A stretch of DNA of 46,662 nucleotides from an uncultured SAR116 cluster alpha proteobacterium. Lineage in GTDB: Bacteria > Pseudomonadota > Alphaproteobacteria > Puniceispirillales > Puniceispirillaceae. A program made the translations under genes and the position numbers. Positions 16,001 through 23,987 of the stretch are shown here, one piece after another. Location: positions 1 through 46,662 of the forward strand of contig CACJUX010000016.1 of the NCBI GenBank assembly GCA_902596655.1, written 5' to 3'. The notes beneath the pieces are model-generated. The model saw only the letters and a program-made list of their open reading frames with translations. It made no database searches and was not told the origin of the DNA. Each line of letters starts with the position of its first letter. Positions within the stretch are counted from its first letter, which is position 1.

Positions 16001-16800
16001 CCGTCAGCTGCATCAGGCAATCTATCGAAATAGGGAAAGAGTCCCCTAGTTACAAAATCATCGGCCGTAATATCAACAAGGAAATTGCCGCTGGCTGGCC
16101 AACCGCCAAAATCCACCCGCAAACGGCCACCTGTATCCCCACCGGCCTGACGGCGTGCCGTAAGGAACCCAGCAATCCCAGTGGCCGCATTCGCAGTCAC
16201 GCTGATGGCGACGTCATTGAAAAGCAGGGGGGCAATGCCCGACTCCTGATGCGACAGCGATACCTTACTAGCATGGACAGTCAAACGTTCAAATCCGTTT
16301 GGCGCGAGATTACCGCCACCGTCATTTCTGCCATTTACGGTCGATATTCTTTGCACACTATCATAAAGAAAAACCGCCAGCGGCGACGTAGTCCAGCCAC
16401 TAGAGCTGCGTATGATCCCCACCTCAAGACCACTGATGGCGACCTCACTTGGAACGCCGGTGATCAAAGAATTGACACCAAAGGCGATATCAGCTTCAGG
16501 AATCAGCAAATCCGTATCATCAAGGCGCATCCCAACATTGGTGGCATTAATATATACCGGCATCGTACTGTACCGGAAGGCAAGGCTGGCCCCTTGCACC
16601 GACACCATTGCGGCGCCGCTAACGGCGGCGATCCGGTCCTCGAGGATTTGTGCCAAACCTCCAAGGTGCAGAACATAGGCTATTGGCAGACCGACAAATA
16701 TAATAAGCATAACAACCAAGGTCGTTATGGCCTTTTTCCAGAATAAAGTGCGCCGGTGCCGCTTGATGCCATGTCGATCGCGCAAGAAATGCTCCCTCAA
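13087..16800 (-). CDS. Giant AsmA/DUF3971-like envelope protein
   Basis: The 1237-aa protein has a basic N-terminus (RDRHGIKRHRRTLFWKK), one membrane anchor (ITTLVVMLIIFVGLPIAYVL, about 25-45), and a very long exported beta-rich region of alternating short hydrophobic strands. It ends with an AsmA/YhdP-like C-terminal block (VSGNLVPANLLNQVIGAIPL, then LTGVEKGGLFVTQFSMTGSI). This layout matches DUF3971 and the AsmA-like family related to YhdP and TamB. Those relatives are thought to form hydrophobic grooves that carry phospholipids between the inner and outer membranes, and a similar role is inferred here. The promoter lies in the 123-bp divergent gap to the peroxiredoxin gene. Confidence 0.85.
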   Translation of the reverse strand: MREHFLRDRHGIKRHRRTLFWKKAITTLVVMLIIFVGLPIAYVLHLGGLAQILEDRIAAVSGAAMVSVQGASLAFRYSTMPVYINATNVGMRLDDTDLLIPEADIAFGVNSLITGVPSEVAISGLEVGIIRSSSGWTTSPLAVFLYDSVQRISTVNGRNDGGGNLAPNGFERLTVHASKVSLSHQESGIAPLLFNDVAISVTANAATGIAGFLTARRQAGGDTGGRLRVDFGGWPASGNFLVDITADDFVTRGLFPYFDRLPDAADGFGTVSGALSAGVDAGEITRMDLAISAVDGTIQMLGANLEAGFRSVWLDASYRREANLVSIGSIQIKLEDDRHFSFSGNVLDLHSDQPVVAGSLGINRLSLAQLNQDWPDTAAPDIKKALFDHVSGGALTDVSFEFLGRYNVTDGSFAMSRMALDTSFKGIRLDLAAGQYQRIVGTADGNLDLSLDAGGQLQSIGVELGLGDGSLLITGYDGSVGIDAVEMKAGLTSNVLALEQFDVMLSNGAEMHFDGSLDLADDWTPATLSLSMVSKQMQRDLFHALWPIWLQPATRQWVADQIPSGLIQDAALNLTATFDGVEPQIKRLTGSLAMANAEITLTGATPAMTNVYGRLSLETDMATIVLNEANIADLALQYGRVTIHSPLAGTVPQAEVKMAFKGSLSTAIAVGGEFGLGRVGVFEIAAMQPQGEVELSLNAAFPIQQIIDREAISLAIDATIIDGSFQNLPFGKAIESANLVANFARDVIEISGTATIAGIAGDFSFRSDTDNNNVSFIGKAAPSRTMAQMLAGITGVDIGGQVGGSVTMKGDMALSEVSVDLAAQMRNASVNLPEISWAKLPSENGHARLTFLMRNGRVNSLQDVNISLGSLSVLGQVALGPGGSVQGALLERIKWPGNDLRDVIIENSGEGVKVSATARIIDLVPLRRNSGIGADRKISFDLIANQFVIGDGLTLAGHLIGNKYSTGGGKAVLNGDLMFQSRPLIEEADLTVIYGDTGEFLRGTGLIGGAETSISFSDGENTPPKLEMTSANAGRMLAGLNVTDTIRSGSIELVNIYTPDNFSEFDTQIKIREFNVVEAPKAVRAFSVLGPIGLLSLVKGHGTRFEWGEAEFRKRGSLVDIRKMRGGGVDIALSMVGRYDTLSRNVEVSGNLVPANLLNQVIGAIPLLGNILTGVEKGGLFVTQFSMTGSIDDPKTKTNGASLIPGILRDVVSPDWLKREGARILGIEDKADGPAAN

Positions 16801-16923
16801 AACCCTTTATCACTTGTCTTGTAAGCCGAAAAAATTCAACTATCTAACCTTCGCAGACCTGTTATCAACGGTCCGTGGCAAGTACCAGCCTCAACTATAA
16901 ACATGGCGAAGGAATAGACAATC

Positions 16924-17382
16924 ATGCTTGAATGTGGCGCAAAAGCACCCTCCTTCACACTGCCGACAGATGTCGGATTTTTTAACCTTGCAGATTATCA
17001 TGGCAAAAAGATGGTAGTGTTTTTTTTCCCACGAGCGGACACATCAGGCTGCACCTCGGAAGCGATTGCCTTTTCCACGCTGCAGGAAGAATTTGACATC
17101 GTCAATTGTGGGGTGATTGGCATTTCCAAGGACAGTCCCGCCAAACAGGCAAAATTTCGTGCAAAGCACGGTCTGAAGTGTCTGCTGGGTGCGGATGACA
17201 CAACCGATGTCTGCGAGCAATTCGGCGTCTGGATTGAAAAATCCATGTATGGCAAAGCCTATATGGGCATCCAGCGTGCCAGTTTCGTGATTGATGAGAA
17301 GGGAATGATCGCCGCCGTCTGGCCGAAGGTGAAAGTGCCTGGCCACGCCGAAGAGGTGCTAGCCTTTATAACGTCTGAATAG
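16924..17382 (+). CDS. bcp: Bcp/PrxQ-type peroxiredoxin
   Basis: The 152-aa thioredoxin-fold enzyme reduces peroxides. The peroxidatic cysteine is Cys43 in ADTSGCTSEAIAF. In typical Bcp proteins the resolving cysteine sits five residues later; here that position holds an aliphatic residue (EAIAF), so the enzyme must resolve with another cysteine (for example in IVNCGV, about residue 62, or LKCLLG/DVCEQF), or work as a 1-Cys form with an external thiol. GAAGGA-like sequence (GAAGGAATAG) lies 10 nt upstream of the start. The DUF455 gene starts 9 bp after the stop, so the two are probably cotranscribed. Confidence 0.93.
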   Translation: MLECGAKAPSFTLPTDVGFFNLADYHGKKMVVFFFPRADTSGCTSEAIAFSTLQEEFDIVNCGVIGISKDSPAKQAKFRAKHGLKCLLGADDTTDVCEQFGVWIEKSMYGKAYMGIQRASFVIDEKGMIAAVWPKVKVPGHAEEVLAFITSE

Positions 17383-17391
17383 AGTATTGAT

Positions 17392-18225
17392 GTGAGGACT
17401 GAACAAACGCTGACCTCGGCTCTGGCCAACCTGTTGCGGGTAGACTGTGCGCTTGATAAGGCAAAGTCAGTGCGACAGCTTGTTGCGCAATGGCAGAATG
17501 GTGGCTATGTCACCATCGGCAGCGAGAGACCGCCCGTACGGCCCGGACGACCAAACCGCCCGCAGCTGCGCCCCCCGCGTGAGGTGCCAAGACGGAGAAT
17601 TGGAAAGGCCACTGGGGGGCGGATTGCGCTGGTACACGCAATTGCACATATCGAGCTAAATGCAATTGATCTAGCGCTGGACATGGCCTGCCGCTATGTT
17701 GCACACCGCTTACCTAATGATTTCTACAATGACTGGCTGGCTGTCGCCGATGATGAAGCACGGCATTTTCTTATGCTCCTTGACAGACTTGCCGCGATGG
17801 ATGCTAGGTATGGCGATTTGCCAGCGCATGATGGGCTTTGGCAGGCAGCTCAGGAAACAACTGATGATTTACTAGGCAGGCTTGCCATTGCGCCACTAGT
17901 GCTTGAAGCGCGTGGGCTTGATGTCACGCCATCGATGATCGACCGACTACAGGCTGCCGCCGATCCAGAAACCGCTGCAGCGTTCACCATTATCATGAAT
18001 GATGAGATTGGCCATGTGGCAATTGGCAAAAAGTGGTTTGATTATGTCTGCGGTATGCAGCGGCGTGATCCCGTTAGCACCTGGCATCAACTTGTTGGCA
18101 CCTATTTCCGGGGAGCGCTTAAGCCGCCGTTCAATATTTCGGCGCGCACTGCCGCCAATTTCTCAGCCGCATTCTACGCTCCGATGGCGGAGCGTACTGA
18201 TCTATACGACAGCCCTCGCCGGTAA
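17392..18225 (+). CDS. DUF455 family ferritin-like protein
   Basis: The 277-aa protein has a GTG start at 17392; an overlapping ATG runs straight into a stop and cannot be used. It shows the DUF455 pattern of a helical ferritin-like bundle. HAIAHIELNAIDLALD gives an early Glu and His, DDEARHFLMLL an ExxH pair, and NDEIGHVAIGKKWF a second ExxH pair, fit for a di-iron site. The stretch ERPPVRPGRPNRPQLRPP is proline- and arginine-rich and likely flexible. The reaction of the family is not established. Cotranscription with a peroxiredoxin suggests a link to iron or peroxide handling, but that is inference. Confidence 0.88.
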   Translation: MRTEQTLTSALANLLRVDCALDKAKSVRQLVAQWQNGGYVTIGSERPPVRPGRPNRPQLRPPREVPRRRIGKATGGRIALVHAIAHIELNAIDLALDMACRYVAHRLPNDFYNDWLAVADDEARHFLMLLDRLAAMDARYGDLPAHDGLWQAAQETTDDLLGRLAIAPLVLEARGLDVTPSMIDRLQAAADPETAAAFTIIMNDEIGHVAIGKKWFDYVCGMQRRDPVSTWHQLVGTYFRGALKPPFNISARTAANFSAAFYAPMAERTDLYDSPRR

Positions 18226-18255
18226 TAGGCAACCGCTCTGAAAGCGGTCAGTGGC

Positions 18256-19365
18256 TTATCCGCGTTGGGTGCCGACACGGGCGGCAAGGCTGGCCTCGAC
18301 GAAGTCATCCAGATCACCGTCTAGTACGCCGGTTGCATTACCCTTTTCGACATTGGTGCGCAAATCTTTGACCATCTGATACGGGTGCAGCACATAGGAT
18401 CTTATTTGATTGCCCCAGCCAATTTCGGTCTTGCAGGCGGCAGCGTCCGAGGCAGCGTCTTCGCGTTTTTGCAGTTCCAGCTCGTATAGGCGGGCTTTCA
18501 GCATATTGAGGGCAGTAGCCCGGTTTCGGTGCTGCGAGCGGTCATTCTGGCATTGCACAACAATATTTGTCGGCAGATGTGTTATCCGGATTGCTGAGTC
18601 CGTCTTGTTCACATGCTGGCCACCCGCCCCCGACGCACGATAGGTGTCAATACGCAGATCCTTGTCCTCTATCTCGATCTCGATGTTCTCATCAACAACT
18701 GGATAGATCCATGCGCTGGCAAAGCTGGTATGGCGACGGGCCGAGCTGTCATAAGGAGAAATGCGCACAAGGCGATGCACCCCAGATTCGGTCTTCAGCC
18801 AGCCATAAGCGTTCTCACCCTCAATCCGCATTGTCACCGATTTGATGCCAGCCTCATCGCCCGCGCTCTCATCAATCATCTGCAGCTTGAAGCCGCGCGT
18901 CTCGCACCAGCGCGAATACATTCGGGCCAACATCTGCGCCCAATCCTGCGCTTCGGTTCCACCGGCACCGGCGTGTATCTCCAGAAAACAGTCATTGCTG
19001 TCAGCTTCGCCAGACAACAGACTTTCGAGCTGCTGCTTATCGGCGACGACTACCAACTGGGTCAGCGCCTCCTCAGCCTCGGCGACAACATCCTGATCAC
19101 CCTCGATTTCGCCCAACTCAATCATGCCAACAGCGTCCTCCATCTCATTCTGCAGCGAGATGATCATGTCGAGCTGTCGTTCCAGCCGGTTCTTCTCGCG
19201 CATAGCCTCTTGAGCAACGGCCTGATCATTCCAGAAATCCGCCTCTGCGCACTGCGACTGGAGTTCAGCAAGGCGTGCCGCCGCCGCCTCATAGCCAACA
19301 TGCACACGCAACAGCTCAATAGTGGCGGTGATAGACTCTATCTTTGCCTGGGTTTCAGCTTGCAT
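18256..19365 (-). CDS. prfB: Peptide chain release factor 2
   Basis: RF2 releases the peptide at UGA and UAA stops. The catalytic GGQ is at 248-250 (ASGAGGQHVNKTDSAIR), and the stop-recognition tripeptide is SPY (203-205) in place of the enterobacterial SPF, as I recall for other alphaproteobacterial RF2. The coiled N-terminal domain (about 1-115) is complete. The frame runs unbroken from ATG to stop at 369 aa, so the programmed +1 frameshift that controls prfB in many bacteria is absent. It is preceded by mrcA, 95 bp away on the same strand, a gene order common in Alphaproteobacteria. Confidence 0.97.
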   Translation of the reverse strand: MQAETQAKIESITATIELLRVHVGYEAAAARLAELQSQCAEADFWNDQAVAQEAMREKNRLERQLDMIISLQNEMEDAVGMIELGEIEGDQDVVAEAEEALTQLVVVADKQQLESLLSGEADSNDCFLEIHAGAGGTEAQDWAQMLARMYSRWCETRGFKLQMIDESAGDEAGIKSVTMRIEGENAYGWLKTESGVHRLVRISPYDSSARRHTSFASAWIYPVVDENIEIEIEDKDLRIDTYRASGAGGQHVNKTDSAIRITHLPTNIVVQCQNDRSQHRNRATALNMLKARLYELELQKREDAASDAAACKTEIGWGNQIRSYVLHPYQMVKDLRTNVEKGNATGVLDGDLDDFVEASLAARVGTQRG

Positions 19366-19460
19366 TGAATATTCCTTGCCCTCACTCTCCCGATACTAGT
19401 ACCGTCACAACCAGTGCCAGCCGGCGTAAATAACTAACGCGCTACCGTTGCCCTGACAAG

Positions 19461-21971
19461 TTAGAACAGGCCGGGTGATGTGACCACACCGCCACTGACA
19501 TCGGAATTATGGCCCGGTACATCGATCAGGTCTCCTCCCGGGCGCTGGCCCGGCTTGAACACTTCCATTACCGCCTTAGCATGCGTTGGCAGAACCCTTT
19601 CTCCGGTTTCAGCGTGCACGGGGATGATAGTGACACCACTTGGCCGACGGAAGGGTATCACCGGCCTGTCAGCGTAGGCGCGGGCGATAAAGTCACCAAA
19701 GATTGGCACCGCTACGGTAGAACCGGTTTCGCGTTTGCCAAGCGGGCGCGGCGTGTCATAGCCAACAAACACGCCGACTGCGAGATCGGGGGTGAAGCCG
19801 ATAAACCAGCCATTGGTGTTGTCGTTAGTCGTTCCGGTTTTTCCAGCAATGGCAAGGTCTAGCTTGGCAATGCGCCTCCCCGTACCGCGTTTGACAACTC
19901 CCTCAAGCATTGAGACCATCTGAAAGGCAGAGGCTGGCGTTGTAAGTTGCGGGCGGATATCCGGCAATTCAGGAATTGGCTGGTTATCCCACCCAAGCAC
20001 GAACTGACAGCCCTCACACGGGCGGTTGTCATGTCGATAGATTGTAGCACCATTGCGGTCCTGAATGCGATCGATCAAGCTAGGGGTGATCTTTTTGCCA
20101 CCATTCACTAACATTCCATAGGCAGCTGTCAGCCGCAACAAAGTGGTCTCGCCAGCCCCAAGCGACATAGACAGCAGCGGCGGCAACTCATCATTTAGAC
20201 CAAATTTGCGGGCATAGGCTTGTACTTCCTCCATGCCCAAGCGCATCGCCAAGCGCGCTGTCATCAAATTGCGTGATTTTTCAATACCCACACGCATGAT
20301 CGACGGGCCATAAAAGCGCTTAGTGTAGTTTGCCGGCTTCCATTTTGGCATGCCCGGACCCTGATCCACCACCAGCGGCGCATCCAGAATGCGAGTTGTT
20401 GGCGAATAGCCATTATCGAGCGCCGCTAGATAGACGAAGGGTTTGAAGGCTGAACCAGGCTGGCGCAACGCCTGCACCGCACGGTTAAATTCTGAATCAG
20501 CAAAATTATAACCCCCACTCATCGCCAGTAGGCGGCCTGTGTGCGGATCAAGCGCAACGATGGCACCCTCAACAAGCGGCCGCTGAGAGAGCGCGAATTC
20601 ATCGGCGGCCGGCTCATATCCATCACGGATTAGATCAGGCGTGTCGCTGGGCCGCTGAACCATGACAATATCATTCTTTGCAATGGCATGACGCAGATCA
20701 GTAAGTGGTGGTGGGCGTATCCCCTTATCATCACGTGGAGGATAGGCCCAGAAGGCGAGGGCAAATGGGATAGTGGCATTCTGACCATTGACAAAGATCT
20801 GGGCCCGTTTTCTGTCGACCTCAGTAATGAGGGCCGCAAAATGACCTGGCAGCATCTTCGCTTGTTCTGCCGCCAAAGCTGCTTCCACGTCGGTATCAGT
20901 TGCAATGGTGGCAAGGGCACCGCGCCATCCCTGGCGGCGATCAAGCGCCTCCAAGCCTTGTTGCAACGCAACCCGCGCAGAGCTCTGTAGAAATGGATCA
21001 ATTGTCGTACGCACCGACAGGCCACCAGCGTATAGCATGTCCTCGCCATATTCGGTAATCAGCGCACGCCGTACCTCCTCGGTGAAATAAGGAGCGTCAG
21101 CAGCATCAAAGCCAGACTGTGCGACTATCGCCAGCGGCTGCGCAATCGCTGCCTCGGCCTCAGCATCGCTAACATAGCCATTGCCGGCCATCTGCAAGAG
21201 AACCCAATTGCGCCGATTGGTCGCCGCTTTGGACTTGCGAACAGGGTGATAATTGGACGGCGCCTTTGGCAGCGCGGCCAAATAGGCAACCTCGGCAAGG
21301 GATAATTGGTCTAGCGCCTTGTCAAAATAATTGAGAGCGGCAGCAGCAACTCCATAGCTGCCATAGCCAAGATAAATCTCATTCAGATAGAGTTCTAGGA
21401 TCTGGTCCTTGGTAAAGGCGCGTTCCATCCGCAGCGACAGTATAGCCTCCTTGATTTTCCGCTCCAAAGACACCTCGTTGGTCAAAAGAAAATTCTTCGT
21501 TACCTGCTGGGTAATCGTTGACGCGCCAATAGGGCGCCGGCCCTGGCCATAGTTCTTTGCGTTGGTAATCGCCGCCCGGAGCATTGCCTGCAGATCAATA
21601 CCGAAATGCTTATAAAAGCCGCTGTCCTCAGCAGACAGAAACGCATGGATAAGACGCGGCGGCATCGCCTCAACCGGAACAAAGAGCCGCTTCTGGTTGG
21701 CAAATTCGGCCAGCAATGCACCATCACCAGCATGAATGCGGGTTACCACTGGTGGTTCATATTTCGCCAGTTGATTATAGTCGGGCAGATCCTTGCCATA
21801 GGTCCAGAACACCCAGAGCAAGCCACCGCCAACAGCCACCATTACCAGAAACAAAAGGCTGAGCAGCACTGAAAAAAGAAAGAACAAACGTGAAAAAATC
21901 GATCCAGCCTCCTCCTCGGGCAGTGTTTTGATGGGCATGTCACCCGGTTTTGCAGACTTTTTGACCATCAC
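19461..21971 (-). CDS. mrcA: Penicillin-binding protein 1A (bifunctional)
   Basis: This 836-aa enzyme polymerises and crosslinks peptidoglycan. The N-terminal anchor is at about 29-55. The GT51 glycosyltransferase shows AEDSGFYKHFGID (catalytic Glu115), GASTITQQVTKNF and RKIKEAILSLRMERAFTKDQ. The transpeptidase has the nucleophile in GSAFKPF (Ser507, Lys510), the SRN triad (566-568) and KTGTT (711-715). An OB-like insert lies between the two catalytic domains, as in PBP1A. It starts 12 bp after the amidase stop and precedes prfB, so the amidase, PBP and RF2 genes probably form one operon. Confidence 0.96.
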   Translation of the reverse strand: MMVKKSAKPGDMPIKTLPEEEAGSIFSRLFFLFSVLLSLLFLVMVAVGGGLLWVFWTYGKDLPDYNQLAKYEPPVVTRIHAGDGALLAEFANQKRLFVPVEAMPPRLIHAFLSAEDSGFYKHFGIDLQAMLRAAITNAKNYGQGRRPIGASTITQQVTKNFLLTNEVSLERKIKEAILSLRMERAFTKDQILELYLNEIYLGYGSYGVAAAALNYFDKALDQLSLAEVAYLAALPKAPSNYHPVRKSKAATNRRNWVLLQMAGNGYVSDAEAEAAIAQPLAIVAQSGFDAADAPYFTEEVRRALITEYGEDMLYAGGLSVRTTIDPFLQSSARVALQQGLEALDRRQGWRGALATIATDTDVEAALAAEQAKMLPGHFAALITEVDRKRAQIFVNGQNATIPFALAFWAYPPRDDKGIRPPPLTDLRHAIAKNDIVMVQRPSDTPDLIRDGYEPAADEFALSQRPLVEGAIVALDPHTGRLLAMSGGYNFADSEFNRAVQALRQPGSAFKPFVYLAALDNGYSPTTRILDAPLVVDQGPGMPKWKPANYTKRFYGPSIMRVGIEKSRNLMTARLAMRLGMEEVQAYARKFGLNDELPPLLSMSLGAGETTLLRLTAAYGMLVNGGKKITPSLIDRIQDRNGATIYRHDNRPCEGCQFVLGWDNQPIPELPDIRPQLTTPASAFQMVSMLEGVVKRGTGRRIAKLDLAIAGKTGTTNDNTNGWFIGFTPDLAVGVFVGYDTPRPLGKRETGSTVAVPIFGDFIARAYADRPVIPFRRPSGVTIIPVHAETGERVLPTHAKAVMEVFKPGQRPGGDLIDVPGHNSDVSGGVVTSPGLF

Positions 21972-21983
21972 TCAGCAACCCTG

Positions 21984-23345
21984 TCAGATTTCCGGTCCAA
22001 ACTCTTCAAGATATCTCAGTATCGCCCCTGTCAGGCGCCCGGCCAATTTACGCTGGTAGGATTTCCGATTGAGGTTTGCCTCATCCTCACGGTTCGACAG
22101 AAACCCCATCTCGACGAGGACCGAAGGCATGTCTGGAGCTTTTAACACAGCAAATCCGGCAAAACGATGGCCACGTTCGTCGCCGCCGGGCATATTTTTG
22201 ATTTCCTGCAGAATTTTCCTGGCAAAATGTGTCGACTGGTTCATTGACTCCCGCTGAAACATACGCAGCAACTCATTTGCCGCTTCTGGATCCTCAACAC
22301 CGAGGTCTGGCCCACCAATCAAGTCAGCCTTGTTCTCTTTTCGGGCCAGCGCCGCGGCTTCCTCGTCCGAGGCGGTATCAGAAAGGGTGAAAACGGAGAT
22401 GCCCCGCGCTGATTTTGATACGGCAGAATCCGCATGCAGCGAAACAAAAAGATCAGCATTCTGCGCCCGGGCCAGTTTGATCCGCTGGCGCAGTTTGAGA
22501 TATCTGTCATCCTTGCGCGACAGCACCGCCCGGATTTGTCCGCTTCCCTCAAGCTGGCGCGCAAGTTCGATGGCAGCAGCCAGCGTGATATCCTTTTCCT
22601 TCGTGCCAGCCCGCCCTATGGCACCCGGATCCTTGCCACCATGTCCTGCATCAATGAAGACTACCCAACGATTTGGCCGTTTCTGAGGTTTTGGAACAGC
22701 CGCTACCGGAGTGACCGCTAAAGCCTGCTTCGCCTGTTTAGGTTTCGGTATGGGCGGCGTGATAGCCGAGGCCACCATTTTTGTTTCAGCACCTACAGCA
22801 CGCTGGTCATTCGTCACTTCAGCCCCCCCGAATTGGATTGGCTTACTGTCACGCAATGCCGCGGCTGCAACTTGGAAAGCCGTCCTGCCATTATCCGCCA
22901 TATCGATGACAAAGCGGTGTCCGCCCTTGTTTGGCGGCAAGGCAAAGGCCCGAAATGGTGCAGCAGGTGAGTCCATCTCGATCACAAGTCTTCCGATCCC
23001 AGGCTCTGGCTTGCCAAAGCGAAAGGCGGTGGCAGGGGATCTGTCGAGACGACCCTTCTTTGGCAGAGATTCAACCTGCCAAGCAACATCGCGCATGTCG
23101 ATTACTAGCCGGTAAGGCGCGCTTAGCAGCAACATTTTGACTGTTGCCGGAGTTCTGGTCTCCACGACTAGCCGCAGCGCTGGCCGTCCATCTACGCTAA
23201 CGGATCCGAGCCGCAACGCCGTCAGCCCATTTTCGGCAGGATTGACAGCGCCCGCCATGCAGAGTTGGGCGGCTACGAGCATGCCGAGCAAGGATGCCGA
23301 CAAAAAGCTAGTCAAACAGGTCAATGTTTGCCCTTTATCCAACAT
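21984..23345 (-). CDS. N-acetylmuramoyl-L-alanine amidase with AMIN domain (AmiC-like)
   Basis: The 453-aa protein has an N-terminal signal peptide (LTSFLSASLLGMLVAAQLCM), an AMIN-type beta domain (about 40-160), a proline-rich linker, and an Amidase_3 catalytic domain (about 225-450). The zinc ligands are His235 (DAGHGGKDPG), Glu250 (TKEKDI) and His304 (VSLHADS), with catalytic Glu412 in VLVEMGFLSN. It cleaves the bond between MurNAc and the stem peptide and would split daughter-cell septa in the periplasm. The linker helix region (about 315-375) includes a regulatory-helix-like insert, as in EnvC/NlpD-activated amidases. It is the first gene of the amidase > mrcA > prfB group. Confidence 0.93.
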   Translation of the reverse strand: MLDKGQTLTCLTSFLSASLLGMLVAAQLCMAGAVNPAENGLTALRLGSVSVDGRPALRLVVETRTPATVKMLLLSAPYRLVIDMRDVAWQVESLPKKGRLDRSPATAFRFGKPEPGIGRLVIEMDSPAAPFRAFALPPNKGGHRFVIDMADNGRTAFQVAAAALRDSKPIQFGGAEVTNDQRAVGAETKMVASAITPPIPKPKQAKQALAVTPVAAVPKPQKRPNRWVVFIDAGHGGKDPGAIGRAGTKEKDITLAAAIELARQLEGSGQIRAVLSRKDDRYLKLRQRIKLARAQNADLFVSLHADSAVSKSARGISVFTLSDTASDEEAAALARKENKADLIGGPDLGVEDPEAANELLRMFQRESMNQSTHFARKILQEIKNMPGGDERGHRFAGFAVLKAPDMPSVLVEMGFLSNREDEANLNRKSYQRKLAGRLTGAILRYLEEFGPEI

Positions 23346-23987
23346 TAATTGGTGGCCTTGGCCGAACTAGGGCAATTGGGTCATTTGTTGATAAAGCACT
23401 CATGAAAGGAGCTGAAGCCAATGTCGTTTTGCTGATCTGTCTCGTCTATACTTTACCGGATTGCCAACAGCTTCCATAGCCCAGTTTTTGTTTTTTTGTC
23501 CACGACACCGCAGCAGACTTGATGCTGAGAGCAAAAAACAATAAGTGAGGCAAGCTCACAGCCAAGCCCACGCCAGTCGGAAAAAACAAGTCGTATTAAA
23601 TTTTCAAAACTATCCTTGTTGGCATTTTGGTTAATGGTTGTGTATAGTCAGGGCGTCGGCGTGCAATAGTACATGAAGTCATAATCGAGCGCGCCTGCCA
23701 TTAATTACCCGCTGGGTGGTTCGGCCCTGTAGTTATGCCAGACGGAATGCCCGTCCCGCGACTGAACAGATAAATGGGCCCAGCCAGCGAAAACGACGAA
23801 ACTCTAACACCGGACCCACCAATGACCAATTTGATGTCACTAATGCAAACGAGAGACCTGCGCGGTGCTGGCTCACCGTTGCCTGATCTCTCGGCTAGTG
23901 TCCCGGTTTCACTGTACCGGTCGCGAGCGCAACACTCTGCCGTAAATAACGGAAAAGATGCGCGCCCCACTGGAGAAAGACACCATA
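23346..23987 (+). promoter_or_regulatory. Long intergenic region with rne promoter and leader
   Basis: This 640-bp region holds no convincing gene. A sigma-70-like promoter is TTGGCA (23619-23624), 18-bp spacer, TATAGT (23643-23648). If used, it gives an rne leader of about 330 nt. E. coli rne has a 361-nt leader through which RNase E limits its own mRNA; a like role is inferred. A small hairpin GTGAG-GCAAG-CTCAC lies upstream, about 23550. The minus-strand 104-codon frame at 23701-24015 shows no domain and is not called. Confidence 0.5.

Noticed and set aside
18256-19365. Programmed frameshift in prfB
   Set aside because: The frame is continuous from the ATG with no early in-frame UGA.
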